Shown in pieces: positions 9,209 to 17,600 of a DNA stretch of 35,272 nt (positions are counted from its first letter, which is position 1; each line of letters starts with the position of its first letter). A program made the translations under genes and the position numbers. The stretch is from CAZPEV01 sp964585635. Its GTDB lineage: Bacteria > Zixibacteria > MSB-5A5 > GN15 > JAAZOE01. The stretch is taken from the NCBI GenBank assembly GCA_964585635.1, contig CAZPEV010000009.1:1-35272 (forward strand), given 5' to 3'. Under the pieces are notes generated by a model. That model did no database searches. It was not told the origin of the DNA and saw only the letters and a program-made list of their open reading frames with translations.

Positions 9209-10798
9209 CTACTTCAGCAGTATCATCCTTCGGGTCTGCTCAAAGCCATCAGTCGTGAGGCGGTACATATAGACGCCGCTGGCCACCGGATGACCGGAGG
9301 TATCGGTGCCATCCCAAGCTGCGGCGTGCCTCCCTGCGGGCGCATTGCCGGTGACCAGAGTTCTCACCGTCTGTCCTGTCGAATTAAAGATAGTCAGTTG
9401 TACGGACCCGGCCCGCGGCAGCGCATAAGGAATGATCGTCGTGGCATTAAAGGGATTGGGATAATTGTTCAGCAATTCATACTTGACCGGTAGACTACCA
9501 TCATGCCCGTCATTGACATCGGTCGCTCCCCCAACGATTGACGTACCGTCGAGCGTCACCATTGCCACTGATCGAATATCAGCGCCGCCAAGATTGATGA
9601 AAGGGCCTGCGAAGCCAACGGTCGGCAGCGACATGAAGTCGGCCGGGGAGACAAGAATGCTGGTACTGTCTCCGGCTGCATCATAGGCATAAGCCAGGGC
9701 AAAGTCGGTTCCCTCCGGGAGCCAGACCGGCGTCACGTTCCCTTGGACGACAATATGAGCCAGCCCGACTTCCACATTGCTGATGCTCAGTACTCCATTT
9801 TCGTATGCGTAGTCTTGCACGAGCGGGGCTGCGGCGGAACAGGTGTAGTCCGCATCAGACAAATGACGAGCAAGGCACAGCAGATCATCCAAACCGGCCT
9901 CGATACCATCGGCATTAACGTCTGAACAAGCCAGTGAGCAGCCGCCATGATCGCCAAAGGCAGCTATCCCCTGCAAAAAATAGTTCACCAGCGTCACATA
10001 ATCCGCTATTTCGTAGGGCACTCCGTTGCAGTTTACGTCACCTCGATAATCCAGGGTTTCGGGGCAGAGTACGCCGATGTGCCCGTTGTAGAGATCCATA
10101 GCCCGAATACCCGACAATAAATCGGGCGATAGGCATTCATCCGGCGCGCCCGTGTAGCTGGGAAGCGCGGCCGGGTCATGGATGTCTTCGCCCCCGACCG
10201 TATCATGAAGCGCGGCGGAATGATACCAATGCGTGAAATCTCTGGAAAGAATCGTGTTGTCGATGCAATCCAACCAGACAAATTGCAACGGCAGGGTAAG
10301 GCATTGATAGGCACGATCATTGGTGATGAGAAAACGTAGCGTGGCCAGAGTAATGGGAGTACCGACATCGCTACTCGCAGGGCAAACGGGGTTCCCATAC
10401 GGATCGTCCGAGGCGGCGGTTACGCCAATCACCCCGCAGCGACCGGAATCGCGGCAATCGACGGCAGGGCCGAATGAAAAATTGAAATAGTCCCACCCGC
10501 ATCTGGCGACCAGATCACCGGGAAAGGCCTCGGCGAAACTTAAGGCCTCAATATCATAAGCAACCGCCAGACTGATTCGTGAAATGCCGGAGTCCGTGGC
10601 GCAGGTAATCTTGATCTCGATATCAACATAGTGGGCCTGCAATCGCCCGCCGACGTCTTTGATCTCAATGGTAAACAGCGGCGGCTCCGGCGACGCACCA
10701 AGCGTTGAGGCCATACCGAAGACGACCAGCAGAACCGCGAGTGATGACAGCACCGGACGGACTCTCGTCCGAAGGGTACCTGATGTGCGGCAACTCAT
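9209..10798 (-). CDS. Secreted cohesin-like/dockerin-like protein with FlgD-type C-terminal sorting domain
   Basis: A 529-residue secreted protein. A long signal peptide ends near residue 35 (ASTLGAS). Residues ~38-190 look like a cohesin or related beta sandwich (ISLAVAYDIEALSFAEA..., then GTPITLATLRFLI). Residues ~245-315 contain dockerin-like calcium loops (GDVNCNG, SDVNADGIEAGLDD). The last ~90 residues are a FlgD-Ig-like/type IX-like C-terminal domain with NNYPNPFN, GQTVRTLV, AAWDGTDTSG and VASGVYMYRL, ending in RRMILLK. This domain class is used for export or surface attachment in FCB bacteria. The ATG has GGAGG six bases upstream and a good promoter. It is the best candidate in the window for a receptor of the dockerin-like modules, which is inference. 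Confidence 0.85.
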   Translation of the reverse strand: MSCRTSGTLRTRVRPVLSSLAVLLVVFGMASTLGASPEPPLFTIEIKDVGGRLQAHYVDIEIKITCATDSGISRISLAVAYDIEALSFAEAFPGDLVARCGWDYFNFSFGPAVDCRDSGRCGVIGVTAASDDPYGNPVCPASSDVGTPITLATLRFLITNDRAYQCLTLPLQFVWLDCIDNTILSRDFTHWYHSAALHDTVGGEDIHDPAALPSYTGAPDECLSPDLLSGIRAMDLYNGHIGVLCPETLDYRGDVNCNGVPYEIADYVTLVNYFLQGIAAFGDHGGCSLACSDVNADGIEAGLDDLLCLARHLSDADYTCSAAAPLVQDYAYENGVLSISNVEVGLAHIVVQGNVTPVWLPEGTDFALAYAYDAAGDSTSILVSPADFMSLPTVGFAGPFINLGGADIRSVAMVTLDGTSIVGGATDVNDGHDGSLPVKYELLNNYPNPFNATTIIPYALPRAGSVQLTIFNSTGQTVRTLVTGNAPAGRHAAAWDGTDTSGHPVASGVYMYRLTTDGFEQTRRMILLK

Positions 10799-10879
10799 GC
10801 GCCACCTCCCCAGGGTAAGGTTGTGCGGGATCGACCGTCCTGACCGGTAATCACGCCTCGGCGATGCAGTAATATTTAT

Positions 10880-10907
10880 AATATACCATATTTCCCCGGA
10901 TTGTCAA
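10880..10907 (-). promoter_or_regulatory. Promoter of the cohesin-like/FlgD-CTD gene
   Basis: On the minus strand TTGACA (10907-10902) and TATATT (10885-10880) are separated by 16 bases, close to the sigma70 consensus. The start codon is about 80 bases downstream. Confidence 0.75.
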
Positions 10908-11138
10908 CCAAGATCAGCAAGCATATCGAACACAGAGTCCAGCCCGGCGGCTGATCAAGCCCCAATCCATTGGCTGATGAGGCGCGCCAGATCGATCCCC
11001 GAACCATCGATGAGAAAATGGTTTGCCGTTTCTGAGAACATATCCGCCGAGCAGTGGGCCGCTTATGACCGCTCCACGTTCGGTTGCCGGAAATAATACC
11101 ATATCCGATTCATAATCAGGCCTATTTTAAAAATGTCA
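10908..11138. other. Intergenic region without a recognisable gene
   Basis: Part of the gap between the divergent cohesin-like and M1 genes. A 62-codon minus-strand frame (10914-11102) has no ribosome binding site and no family resemblance, and is not called. No RNA gene or repeat was recognised. Confidence 0.5.
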
Positions 11139-11167
11139 TTGACAAACGAGAGGCAAGATGTTATCAT
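11139..11167 (+). promoter_or_regulatory. Promoter of the M1 aminopeptidase gene, with a long leader
   Basis: TTGACA (11139-11144) and TATCAT (11162-11167) are separated by 17 bases. The start codon is at 11425, so a transcript from here would have a leader of about 250 bases. The last part of that leader (about 11342-11405) contains complementary GCCGGCGA/TTCGCCGGC arms. Confidence 0.65.
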
Positions 11168-11424
11168 ATAACCAGATAAGGGTGATCTTAAAGGATTCAC
11201 AACTTGTGTTATGCATCCGATTCCTCAATGCCCTTTTGCCATCCTCACCTTTGGCATCCGAATACCCGCGATCCCTGGTTTTGTTTTTTATCTCATGGAT
11301 CGACTTAACCATGCAGAACAGCAATCGGCTTGGCGCAATAGCTCGCCGGCGATGATTTCCCCGGAGCCGTAGGGCCATGTGCCGTCTGTCCGTCCTTCGC
11401 CGGCGGAAATAAGGGAGGCATGCG

Positions 11425-13650
11425 ATGAGCACAAGAGATGGTTGGTTCGCTGTCCTGATTCTGGGATTATTGACCGCGGCCTTGTCGGCTGCGGAGCCGT
11501 CACCCCGGCCGTTCATAATGGATAGAGGCATCAGCCCCAGCCGGGTAAGAGAAAAGCTTATCAAACAGGAATCGAATGCTCGTGCCCGGCAACGGGAGCT
11601 GCAGCGGTTAGCCGCCGCCGGGGCGGCCACCAACTGGCAGGAATATGATGTCACCTACTATGACATTGCCTGGAAATGTGCGTCGGATTTCTCGTCGCTG
11701 ATCGGCGCCGTAGGAGTCTATGGCCGGCCGACCGTGGCCGCCCTTGACAGCGTCGTCCTCGATTTCACGGAAAAGATGACCGTGGATTCCGTCTATGCTT
11801 CGTCAGGGAATCTTTCGTACACTCGGGCCTTGGATCACATCACCATCCATCTGGATCGCGCCTACGCTCAGGGGGAGACGTTTGGGTTTACCGTCGCCTA
11901 TCATGGGCGTCCCTTTTGGGATTACTGGGGCGGCCTTTTTGCCTGGAACCACTCCAACTCGCCGACTCTTGACAACATATCCGAACCATGGGGTTCCCGC
12001 TACTGGTGGCCATGCAAAGACATCCCCTATGACAAGGCTGATTCTCTCGATGTCCATGTCACCGCGGCGATCGGCTTCACGGCCATCAGCAATGGGTTGC
12101 TGCTGTCTGATAACGACAACGGCGATGGGACGCATACCGTCCACTGGCGAAGCCGATATCCGATCGCCACCTATCTGGTCTGCCTGGCGGTGGCCCAATA
12201 TACCTGGTGGCGCGATTGGTACCATATCGGTCCGACCGATTCCATCCCCATTGATAATTACACCTATCCTGATGATTACGACTCCCTCCGGGCCAGCCTT
12301 GCCGTCGCCCCTGAAGCCATGGGAGTCTTTACAGACCTTTTCGGGCCGTATCCTTTCCAAACGGAAAGGTATGGCCAAACTCAGACCGAAGGGTCCTACG
12401 GAATGGAGTACCAGACCAATACGTTCCTCTATTATGAAGCCGCCCTCTTGGAAGAGGTCATCATTCATGAATTGGCGCATCAATGGTGGGGTGATATGGT
12501 CACCTGCCGCAACTGGCACCACATCTGGCTCAACGAGGGATTCGCCACGTACTCGGAAGCCCTCTACTATGAAGCCCGCTATGGCGGTGCGGCCTATCAT
12601 GAGTATATGGCCGACATGGACTATTTCAGCGAGGCCAGCGTCTATCGCGCCGATACGACCAAATTTGACTCCATCTTCAATAGTACCCCCTACAACAAAG
12701 GGGCCTGGGTGCTCTATATGCTGCGTCATCAAATCGGCGACAGCGCCTTCTTTGCCACCCTGCGTGAATACCGGAGAATTTACACCTACGGGACAGCCAC
12801 TACCGAGGATTTGCAGGCGATCGCAGAAGGGATCTCCGGCATGGACCTCGGCCCGTTCTTCCAGCAATGGATCTATGGTTCCGGTCGCCCCCGGTATCTG
12901 TACTCGACCGTCTTCTACCAGGCTCCCGGCGGCGATGGCTGGAATACGTACGTCCACCTGGAGCAAACGCAGACCACCGAGCCGCAGGTGTTCAGGACAC
13001 CGGTGGATATGCAGATTTGGTACGGAGCCGGATACCAGGAGTTCGCCGTCTGGAATGACCACCGCGTTCAGGATATCGTCCTTCACACCACCTTTCGGCC
13101 GGCCGGAGTGACGTTCGACGTCAACGGTTGGTTGCTCAAGGAGCAAACCAAGGTCGACTATACGCTGCATATCATTACCGACAGCCTGAGTCCGGCAACG
13201 CAGGGAACCATGTACCGTGACACGATTATCGCCGCCAGCTTCTACGGCAAAATACGCTTCACCCTGCTATCGGGGACACTGCCGCAAGGCTGGCAGTTCG
13301 ATACCGTAGGCGTCCTGTCCGGATTGTCGTACGACACCGGCTCGTTTACCTTCCGCGTCCGGGCCACCGACCGGCTGGCCCCGACCCTGGCTGACTCGGC
13401 CGAATACACGGTTGTCCTGACCCCCGGGGCCTTCGGTTTTGGAGATGCCAATGCCGACGGCGCGATCAATGTCGGCGACGCCGTCTATATCGTCAACTAC
13501 ATCTTCAAAGGCGGCCCCCCGCCGCCGCTTCCGAATTTGGCGGATGCCAACGGCGACTGCGCAATCAACATCGGCGATGCCGTCTATCTGATAAACTATG
13601 TCTTCAAATCCGGTCCGCTACCCCGGCAGGGATGCGTGGCTGGAAAGTAA
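11425..13650 (+). CDS. Secreted M1-family aminopeptidase with C-terminal dockerin-like module
   Basis: A 741-residue secreted protein: signal peptide (to about residue 24), M1 peptidase region (~70-570), an Ig/cadherin-like domain (~575-665) and a dockerin-like module (~670-741) with GDAVYIVNYIFKGGPPP and GDAVYLINYVFKSGPLP. The zinc site is H348-E-L-A-H352 with E371 in WLNEGFATYSE; Y423 is a candidate for the transition-state tyrosine. The usual exopeptidase GAMEN motif is G-M-E-Y here (G326-Y329), so asparagine is replaced. It should trim peptides outside the cell. The start is the ATG with AAGGGAGG six bases before it; an overlapping ATG at 11420 runs into a stop at once. Confidence 0.93.
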   Translation: MSTRDGWFAVLILGLLTAALSAAEPSPRPFIMDRGISPSRVREKLIKQESNARARQRELQRLAAAGAATNWQEYDVTYYDIAWKCASDFSSLIGAVGVYGRPTVAALDSVVLDFTEKMTVDSVYASSGNLSYTRALDHITIHLDRAYAQGETFGFTVAYHGRPFWDYWGGLFAWNHSNSPTLDNISEPWGSRYWWPCKDIPYDKADSLDVHVTAAIGFTAISNGLLLSDNDNGDGTHTVHWRSRYPIATYLVCLAVAQYTWWRDWYHIGPTDSIPIDNYTYPDDYDSLRASLAVAPEAMGVFTDLFGPYPFQTERYGQTQTEGSYGMEYQTNTFLYYEAALLEEVIIHELAHQWWGDMVTCRNWHHIWLNEGFATYSEALYYEARYGGAAYHEYMADMDYFSEASVYRADTTKFDSIFNSTPYNKGAWVLYMLRHQIGDSAFFATLREYRRIYTYGTATTEDLQAIAEGISGMDLGPFFQQWIYGSGRPRYLYSTVFYQAPGGDGWNTYVHLEQTQTTEPQVFRTPVDMQIWYGAGYQEFAVWNDHRVQDIVLHTTFRPAGVTFDVNGWLLKEQTKVDYTLHIITDSLSPATQGTMYRDTIIAASFYGKIRFTLLSGTLPQGWQFDTVGVLSGLSYDTGSFTFRVRATDRLAPTLADSAEYTVVLTPGAFGFGDANADGAINVGDAVYIVNYIFKGGPPPPLPNLADANGDCAINIGDAVYLINYVFKSGPLPRQGCVAGK

Positions 13651-13679
13651 CCGTCGCGCAAGTCTGGAAGTCTGATTTA

Positions 13680-13711
13680 GACGGGGACGGGTCCGCGGAC
13701 CTGTCCCTGTC
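13680..13711 (+). terminator. Long hairpin after the M1 gene
   Basis: The two 16-base halves 13680-13695 and 13696-13711 are complementary apart from two G-U pairs, with the apex at TCCGCGGA. It lies 30 bases after the M1 stop codon. There is no T tract, so it may act as a 3' stabilising structure rather than an intrinsic terminator. The rest of 13651-14001 holds nothing else I can name. Confidence 0.45.
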
Positions 13712-14001
13712 ATATCACCAAAGAACTGAAATTCCCGGTCGGCGCCGGTGATCCCAACCGCGAATATTTTGGATATGGATTTTTCCCGACGGTTGTGAGA
13801 AAGAAAAGGCTTCGCCGGGCGCCCCCTTTTTCCATCACAGAAAAGCCAAAATTGCCGCGTCGTCCCAACTGTGGCGGGACTTCTCCTTAGAATAGTCGCA
13901 ATTCCGTCACCGACCAACGGATTGCGGAAATGGAGCGGCGGGAATCCAACTTTTGCTCCTTCGCCGCCGTCTCGGAGGGAAATACCGATTCCGCAAATCG
14001 C

Positions 14002-14030
14002 TTGACAAACACCGAGTTGGGGTGCATATT
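14002..14030 (+). promoter_or_regulatory. Promoter of the beta-helix gene
   Basis: TTGACA (14002-14007) is followed after 17 bases by CATATT (14025-14030), which overlaps TATTAG. The start codon at 14128 lies about 90 bases further on. Confidence 0.6.
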
Positions 14031-14127
14031 AGATACCGCAGGAGTCTAGCCAAAAGCATGATCGCATCACGAAACCAGACATAGATATGCCTCTTTTTTG
14101 ACAAACGCATCCGAACCGGGGAATAAT

Positions 14128-16593
14128 ATGATAAGAATAGTCTTTACTGTTGCTGTCTACCTTGCGATTCCGTCGTCGCTGTTATGCCGGCAGGTGGGCT
14201 GGTCGCAATACTATAACGGTACCGCCAATGATGCCGATGCCGTTATCAGCGCGGAATCAGCAGCGGCCGGGAATGTATACGCTTTGGGATCGGTCATGAT
14301 AACGGGCGCAGGAGCCACCATCATTCAATCGCTTCAGATCACGGCGCCATGCTCGCCGAGCGCCAGCCACTTCTGCGTCGAGAATCTCAACGACGCCGGG
14401 GCGGGATCGCTCCGCCAGGCAATCTTGGACGCCAACAGCCATACCGGGCATGATACGATCGGCTTTAACGTTTCAGGGACGATTGCCATATCCACTTCGT
14501 TACCATCGTTGACCGACAATTTGACCTTTATCCAGGGCAGCTCCGCTCCCGCTGGGGCCCGCAGCGTCATCATCGACGGTTCGAATCTCATTGGGGCGGA
14601 GCCATCCAACGGTCTGGTGCTTTCCTCGAATCAGAATGTCGTGGGGGATCTGGTCTTTGTCCAATGGGACGGCGCCTGTATCAGTATTGCAGGCCGGGCG
14701 AATACGGTCGCCGGCTGCAACATCGGGGTCAACGCGGCCGGAGATACTCGTGAAGCGGCGGGCATCGGCATTGAAATAACCGGTCGCCTCAACCAGATAG
14801 GCTGGTGCTGCACCGAATACGACAAGAATCTTATCGCCGGGGGGGCCGGAATGCCGGCCATTAAGATTTCGGAGGATTCCAATATGGTTTCAGCCGTCAA
14901 TTTCATCGGATTGTCGGCTTCGGGAGGCGCTCTTATCAATCCCCCAACGAGCGAAAACGGTATACAATTGGTCGGGGCCGACCATAATGTCATCGGCGGC
15001 TCTTTGCCCGTCTTCCACAACTGGATTGCTGACCATAACATCGGCGTCTACCTGCTCAACAGCAACTACAACACGGTGAGCCATAATGCAATCGGCCTCA
15101 ATTTCCAGGGGAACGGTGCCATCGGCAACAACGAGGGGATAACCCTGGCCGGAAGCTCCAAGCACAATATCATCGGCGATTCTCTGGGCGGAAATGTTAT
15201 CGCCGGCAATGCGGCCAATGGAATAGCCCTGACCTCGCCCGGCGCCGACAGTAATACCATCCAGTGCAACGACATCGGACTGGATCTTCTGAACGGCGCC
15301 CCCCTGGGTAATGGCCTTAACGGTATTTACCTCACCAGCGGCGCCAGCTCCAATCTCATCGGCGGCTACTATTCCAACGGCTCTAACGAACGACAGGCCA
15401 ACTTCATCTGCGACAATGGCCAAAATGGAATCTATGTCTATGCCGATTCGGACTCCAATCGGGTGGTCGGAAACAGCATCGGGATCGATTTTGCTGGCGG
15501 AGCCGCAGGCAACAGCGATAATGGAATTCTCATAGATTTCAACTCTGACAAAACCCTGGTCGACTCCAACAGCATCGCCAATAACGGCGGCAACGGCGTC
15601 GCGATCACGATCAACAGCCGTTTCAACCCGATTTCCCGCAATCGGATCTATGGCAATGCTTCCCTGGGCATTGACCTGGGGGATAACGGTGTCACCGCCA
15701 ATGATGTGGGCGACGGCGATACCGGCCCGAACGACCTGCTTAACTTCCCCCTCATCGACTCCGTCGTTTCCCGTCCCAACGGCTCGTATGACCTGTACGG
15801 CACGGCGCCATCGTTGGCCCGAGTGGAGTTCTTTGTCGCTCACCCGCCCGGCCAGTCCTCCCGCCCGGCCGATCCCTCAGGGTATGGCGAGGCCTACTCC
15901 TATCTGGGGTATGTCAACGCGGCGGTCAGCGGTGCGTTCCTGTACACCGCCGCGGCTGCGGTCGGCCATTTCTCCGTCGTCACGGCCACCGCCACCGATG
16001 GATCGGGGAATACCTCCGAATTCTCGCAAAACGTGCTCTTACTGCCCCAGCCGCTGATTGTGGTCGCCTACTCTCCGGTCAACATTATCATCACCGACCC
16101 GGATGACTTGCGCTTCGGCAAGGATTCGCTGGGGAACGACATCACCGATATTCCCGATGGGCATTATTTTGTCACCCCCAATGATTCAGTCATCATCGAT
16201 CATCCCATCGAGGGTACGTACATCGTCCAGTTTGTGACCGAGGTTGGGATTCCGGCCGGAGCGACCTATTCGTCAATCATCAAGATCGACGGCACCCAGC
16301 AACTTATCATAGCCGCCGACAAACTCTGCCCCGCCTCCGGCAAGGTCGACACGACGACGTACCAAGTGGAAGAGGGATATCATTACAAGAACGGCGATGC
16401 CAACCGCGACGCGACGCTCAACGTAGGTGACGCCGTCTTTGTGGTTAATTACATTTTCAAGGGTGGCCCGGCCCCGAATCCGCTTTTGGCCGGTGACGCT
16501 AACTGCGACCGGACGGTGAATATCGGCGATGCCGTGTACGTGATCAATTACATCTTCAAAAGCGGCCCGGCGCCCTGCGCCTTCACGCCCTGA
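14128..16593 (+). CDS. Secreted parallel beta-helix protein with CSLREA-like start and dockerin-like module
   Basis: An 821-residue secreted protein. A signal peptide (MIRIVFTVAVYLAIPSSLLC) is followed by a CSLREA/choice-of-anchor style segment (VENLNDAGAGSLRQAILDAN, then DTIGFNVSGTI), typical of surface proteins with right-handed helices. Residues ~150-500 are parallel beta-helix (NosD/PbH1-like) repeats rich in N-x-I(I/V)-x-G-N/D turns. A beta-rich region follows, then a dockerin-like module (~755-822) with GDAVFVVNYIFKGGPAP and GDAVYVINYIFKSGPAP. Such helices often bind or cleave polysaccharide; no catalytic residues can be assigned. The ATG at 14128 (GGGGA five bases before) is preferred to a TTG ten codons upstream. 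Confidence 0.9.
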   Translation: MIRIVFTVAVYLAIPSSLLCRQVGWSQYYNGTANDADAVISAESAAAGNVYALGSVMITGAGATIIQSLQITAPCSPSASHFCVENLNDAGAGSLRQAILDANSHTGHDTIGFNVSGTIAISTSLPSLTDNLTFIQGSSAPAGARSVIIDGSNLIGAEPSNGLVLSSNQNVVGDLVFVQWDGACISIAGRANTVAGCNIGVNAAGDTREAAGIGIEITGRLNQIGWCCTEYDKNLIAGGAGMPAIKISEDSNMVSAVNFIGLSASGGALINPPTSENGIQLVGADHNVIGGSLPVFHNWIADHNIGVYLLNSNYNTVSHNAIGLNFQGNGAIGNNEGITLAGSSKHNIIGDSLGGNVIAGNAANGIALTSPGADSNTIQCNDIGLDLLNGAPLGNGLNGIYLTSGASSNLIGGYYSNGSNERQANFICDNGQNGIYVYADSDSNRVVGNSIGIDFAGGAAGNSDNGILIDFNSDKTLVDSNSIANNGGNGVAITINSRFNPISRNRIYGNASLGIDLGDNGVTANDVGDGDTGPNDLLNFPLIDSVVSRPNGSYDLYGTAPSLARVEFFVAHPPGQSSRPADPSGYGEAYSYLGYVNAAVSGAFLYTAAAAVGHFSVVTATATDGSGNTSEFSQNVLLLPQPLIVVAYSPVNIIITDPDDLRFGKDSLGNDITDIPDGHYFVTPNDSVIIDHPIEGTYIVQFVTEVGIPAGATYSSIIKIDGTQQLIIAADKLCPASGKVDTTTYQVEEGYHYKNGDANRDATLNVGDAVFVVNYIFKGGPAPNPLLAGDANCDRTVNIGDAVYVINYIFKSGPAPCAFTP

Positions 16594-16641
16594 TCTGAGT
16601 TATCGGGTGGTCCCGCGCTATATGATCTCGCCCTAGAGGGC

Positions 16642-16777
16642 ATGCTGAAGAGCCTCAAACTCGTCATCGCGAGACCCGCCCGTGGCGGGTCGTGGCGATC
16701 TCGGACATACTATCAAAATCAAGATTGCGCCGTCGTGCATGGCCCCTCTCAAAGACGGTGGGGAGCTTCTTCAACAC
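16642..16777. mobile_element. MITE-like repeat with imperfect terminal inverted repeats
   Basis: A 136-base non-coding segment bounded by ATGCTGAAGAGCCTC (16642-16656) and the roughly complementary GAGCTTCTTCAACAC (16763-16777). Inside is a strong hairpin, GACCCGCC/GGCGGGTC flanked by ATCGC/GCGAT (about 16665-16699). The internal layout 'GTCATCGCGAG ... CGTGGCGATCTC' resembles the dispersed GTCATTGCGAG...GTGGCAATCTC intergenic repeats seen in many bacterial genomes. It ends three bases from the stop codon of the next gene. Non-autonomous mobility is inferred from structure only. Confidence 0.5.
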
Positions 16778-16780
16778 TTC

Positions 16781-17158
16781 CTAAAGGGCCAGACGGCCAG
16801 TCATTCTCCCCGTGCTGATCCTGCCTGCCACGGTGTCGATCACCAGGGCGAGCCCGATTCCCACCGCGTTGGCCGCAAAATCGATCCGGTCATACGTGTT
16901 GGTCATCACTCCGAATCCGTTCGTAGCCTCAAAGAGATCAACTACCAGAAGAGCAATACCGGCCGTCAGCAGCCGTCTGAATCTCCATCCGAAAGTGGTA
17001 ATTCCAACCAAGAAATATACCGCGAACGAGGCTGCCACATTGCCGCCGTAGCTTCTGACAATCTCCACGAATGGCCCGGAATAATGTCTCTTTAGCATAA
17101 GGGCTGCTACGCCCAAAAGGACAAAGAAGATATTGCGGGCCTTGGGGGAATCAATCAT
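16781..17158 (-). CDS. Small membrane protein, VanZ-like
   Basis: A 125-residue protein with four predicted membrane segments (about 8-24, 40-55, 62-76 and 95-112). The segment TYDRIDFAANAVGIGLAL resembles the RxxDxxDxxxNxxGxxxG motif of VanZ-like proteins, which are small membrane proteins of unknown biochemical role apart from teicoplanin resistance in one case. The ATG has GGAG nine bases upstream. The stop codon nearly touches the MITE-like repeat, which may have trimmed the 3' end or simply inserted beside it. Family assignment is moderate; a real gene is likely because composition and hydrophobic pattern are coherent. Confidence 0.6.
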   Translation of the reverse strand: MIDSPKARNIFFVLLGVAALMLKRHYSGPFVEIVRSYGGNVAASFAVYFLVGITTFGWRFRRLLTAGIALLVVDLFEATNGFGVMTNTYDRIDFAANAVGIGLALVIDTVAGRISTGRMTGRLAL

Positions 17159-17600
17159 ACCAGCATCTCCATCGGTTATTCTCCCATTTCAAGTCCACCG
17201 CAATATTACTACAATATCGATGTTGAATGCAACTCGGCCGGCTATATTGAGAGTAACACTGTGGAGGTATGCCTATGCCTTTAGTCCGAATGTCTTTGTG
17301 CGAATTCTCTCCTGCGGGGCGGGGAGGAGGGGAGCAGACAAAAACGTGGGGCCCCCGGAAAATGACAGAACGAACCCAATTATTATCTGCTCCGCCGACT
17401 ATATCTGATTGCGTGGTAAGTGGATAGCGTTCACCCGGGTATTTTCGCGTGCATGCAGAATTTTGGTTCGTTTTGGGTTTTTTTCTGGGATGGGAGCCGG
17501 CAATTGCTGCGTCGTTCTAATTGAAAAATCCGCTTCCCCGGCCCGGAATACCTCCTGTCATGGAGTCGATTTTTGCGGCTGAATTGTGTATATTCTTCTC
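17159..17600. other. Intergenic region with one doubtful small ORF
   Basis: Between the divergent VanZ-like gene and rarA. The only ORF with some support is 17275-17427 on the plus strand (50 codons), preceded by GTGGAGGT six bases before its ATG. Its product is proline-, glycine- and arginine-rich with no known family, so it is not called as a gene. A TATATT at 17588-17593 may be the -10 box of rarA. Confidence 0.4.

Noticed and set aside
11158..11355. 65-codon plus-strand ORF just after the M1 promoter
   Set aside because: Its ATG overlaps the -10 box, so it could not be translated from that promoter, and it has no ribosome binding site.
11295..11400. Resemblance of the M1 leader to a c-di-GMP-I riboswitch (CATGCAG..CAGCAA, GCGCAATAGC)
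   Set aside because: The tetraloop helix and the conserved GACGCAAAGC string are missing, so the match is not convincing by eye.
11803..13170. 455-codon minus-strand ORF opposite the M1 peptidase gene
   Set aside because: It is antisense to a well-supported gene, has no family resemblance and no ribosome binding site; a by-product of codon bias in high-GC sequence. The same applies to 14890-15843 and 21457-22965.
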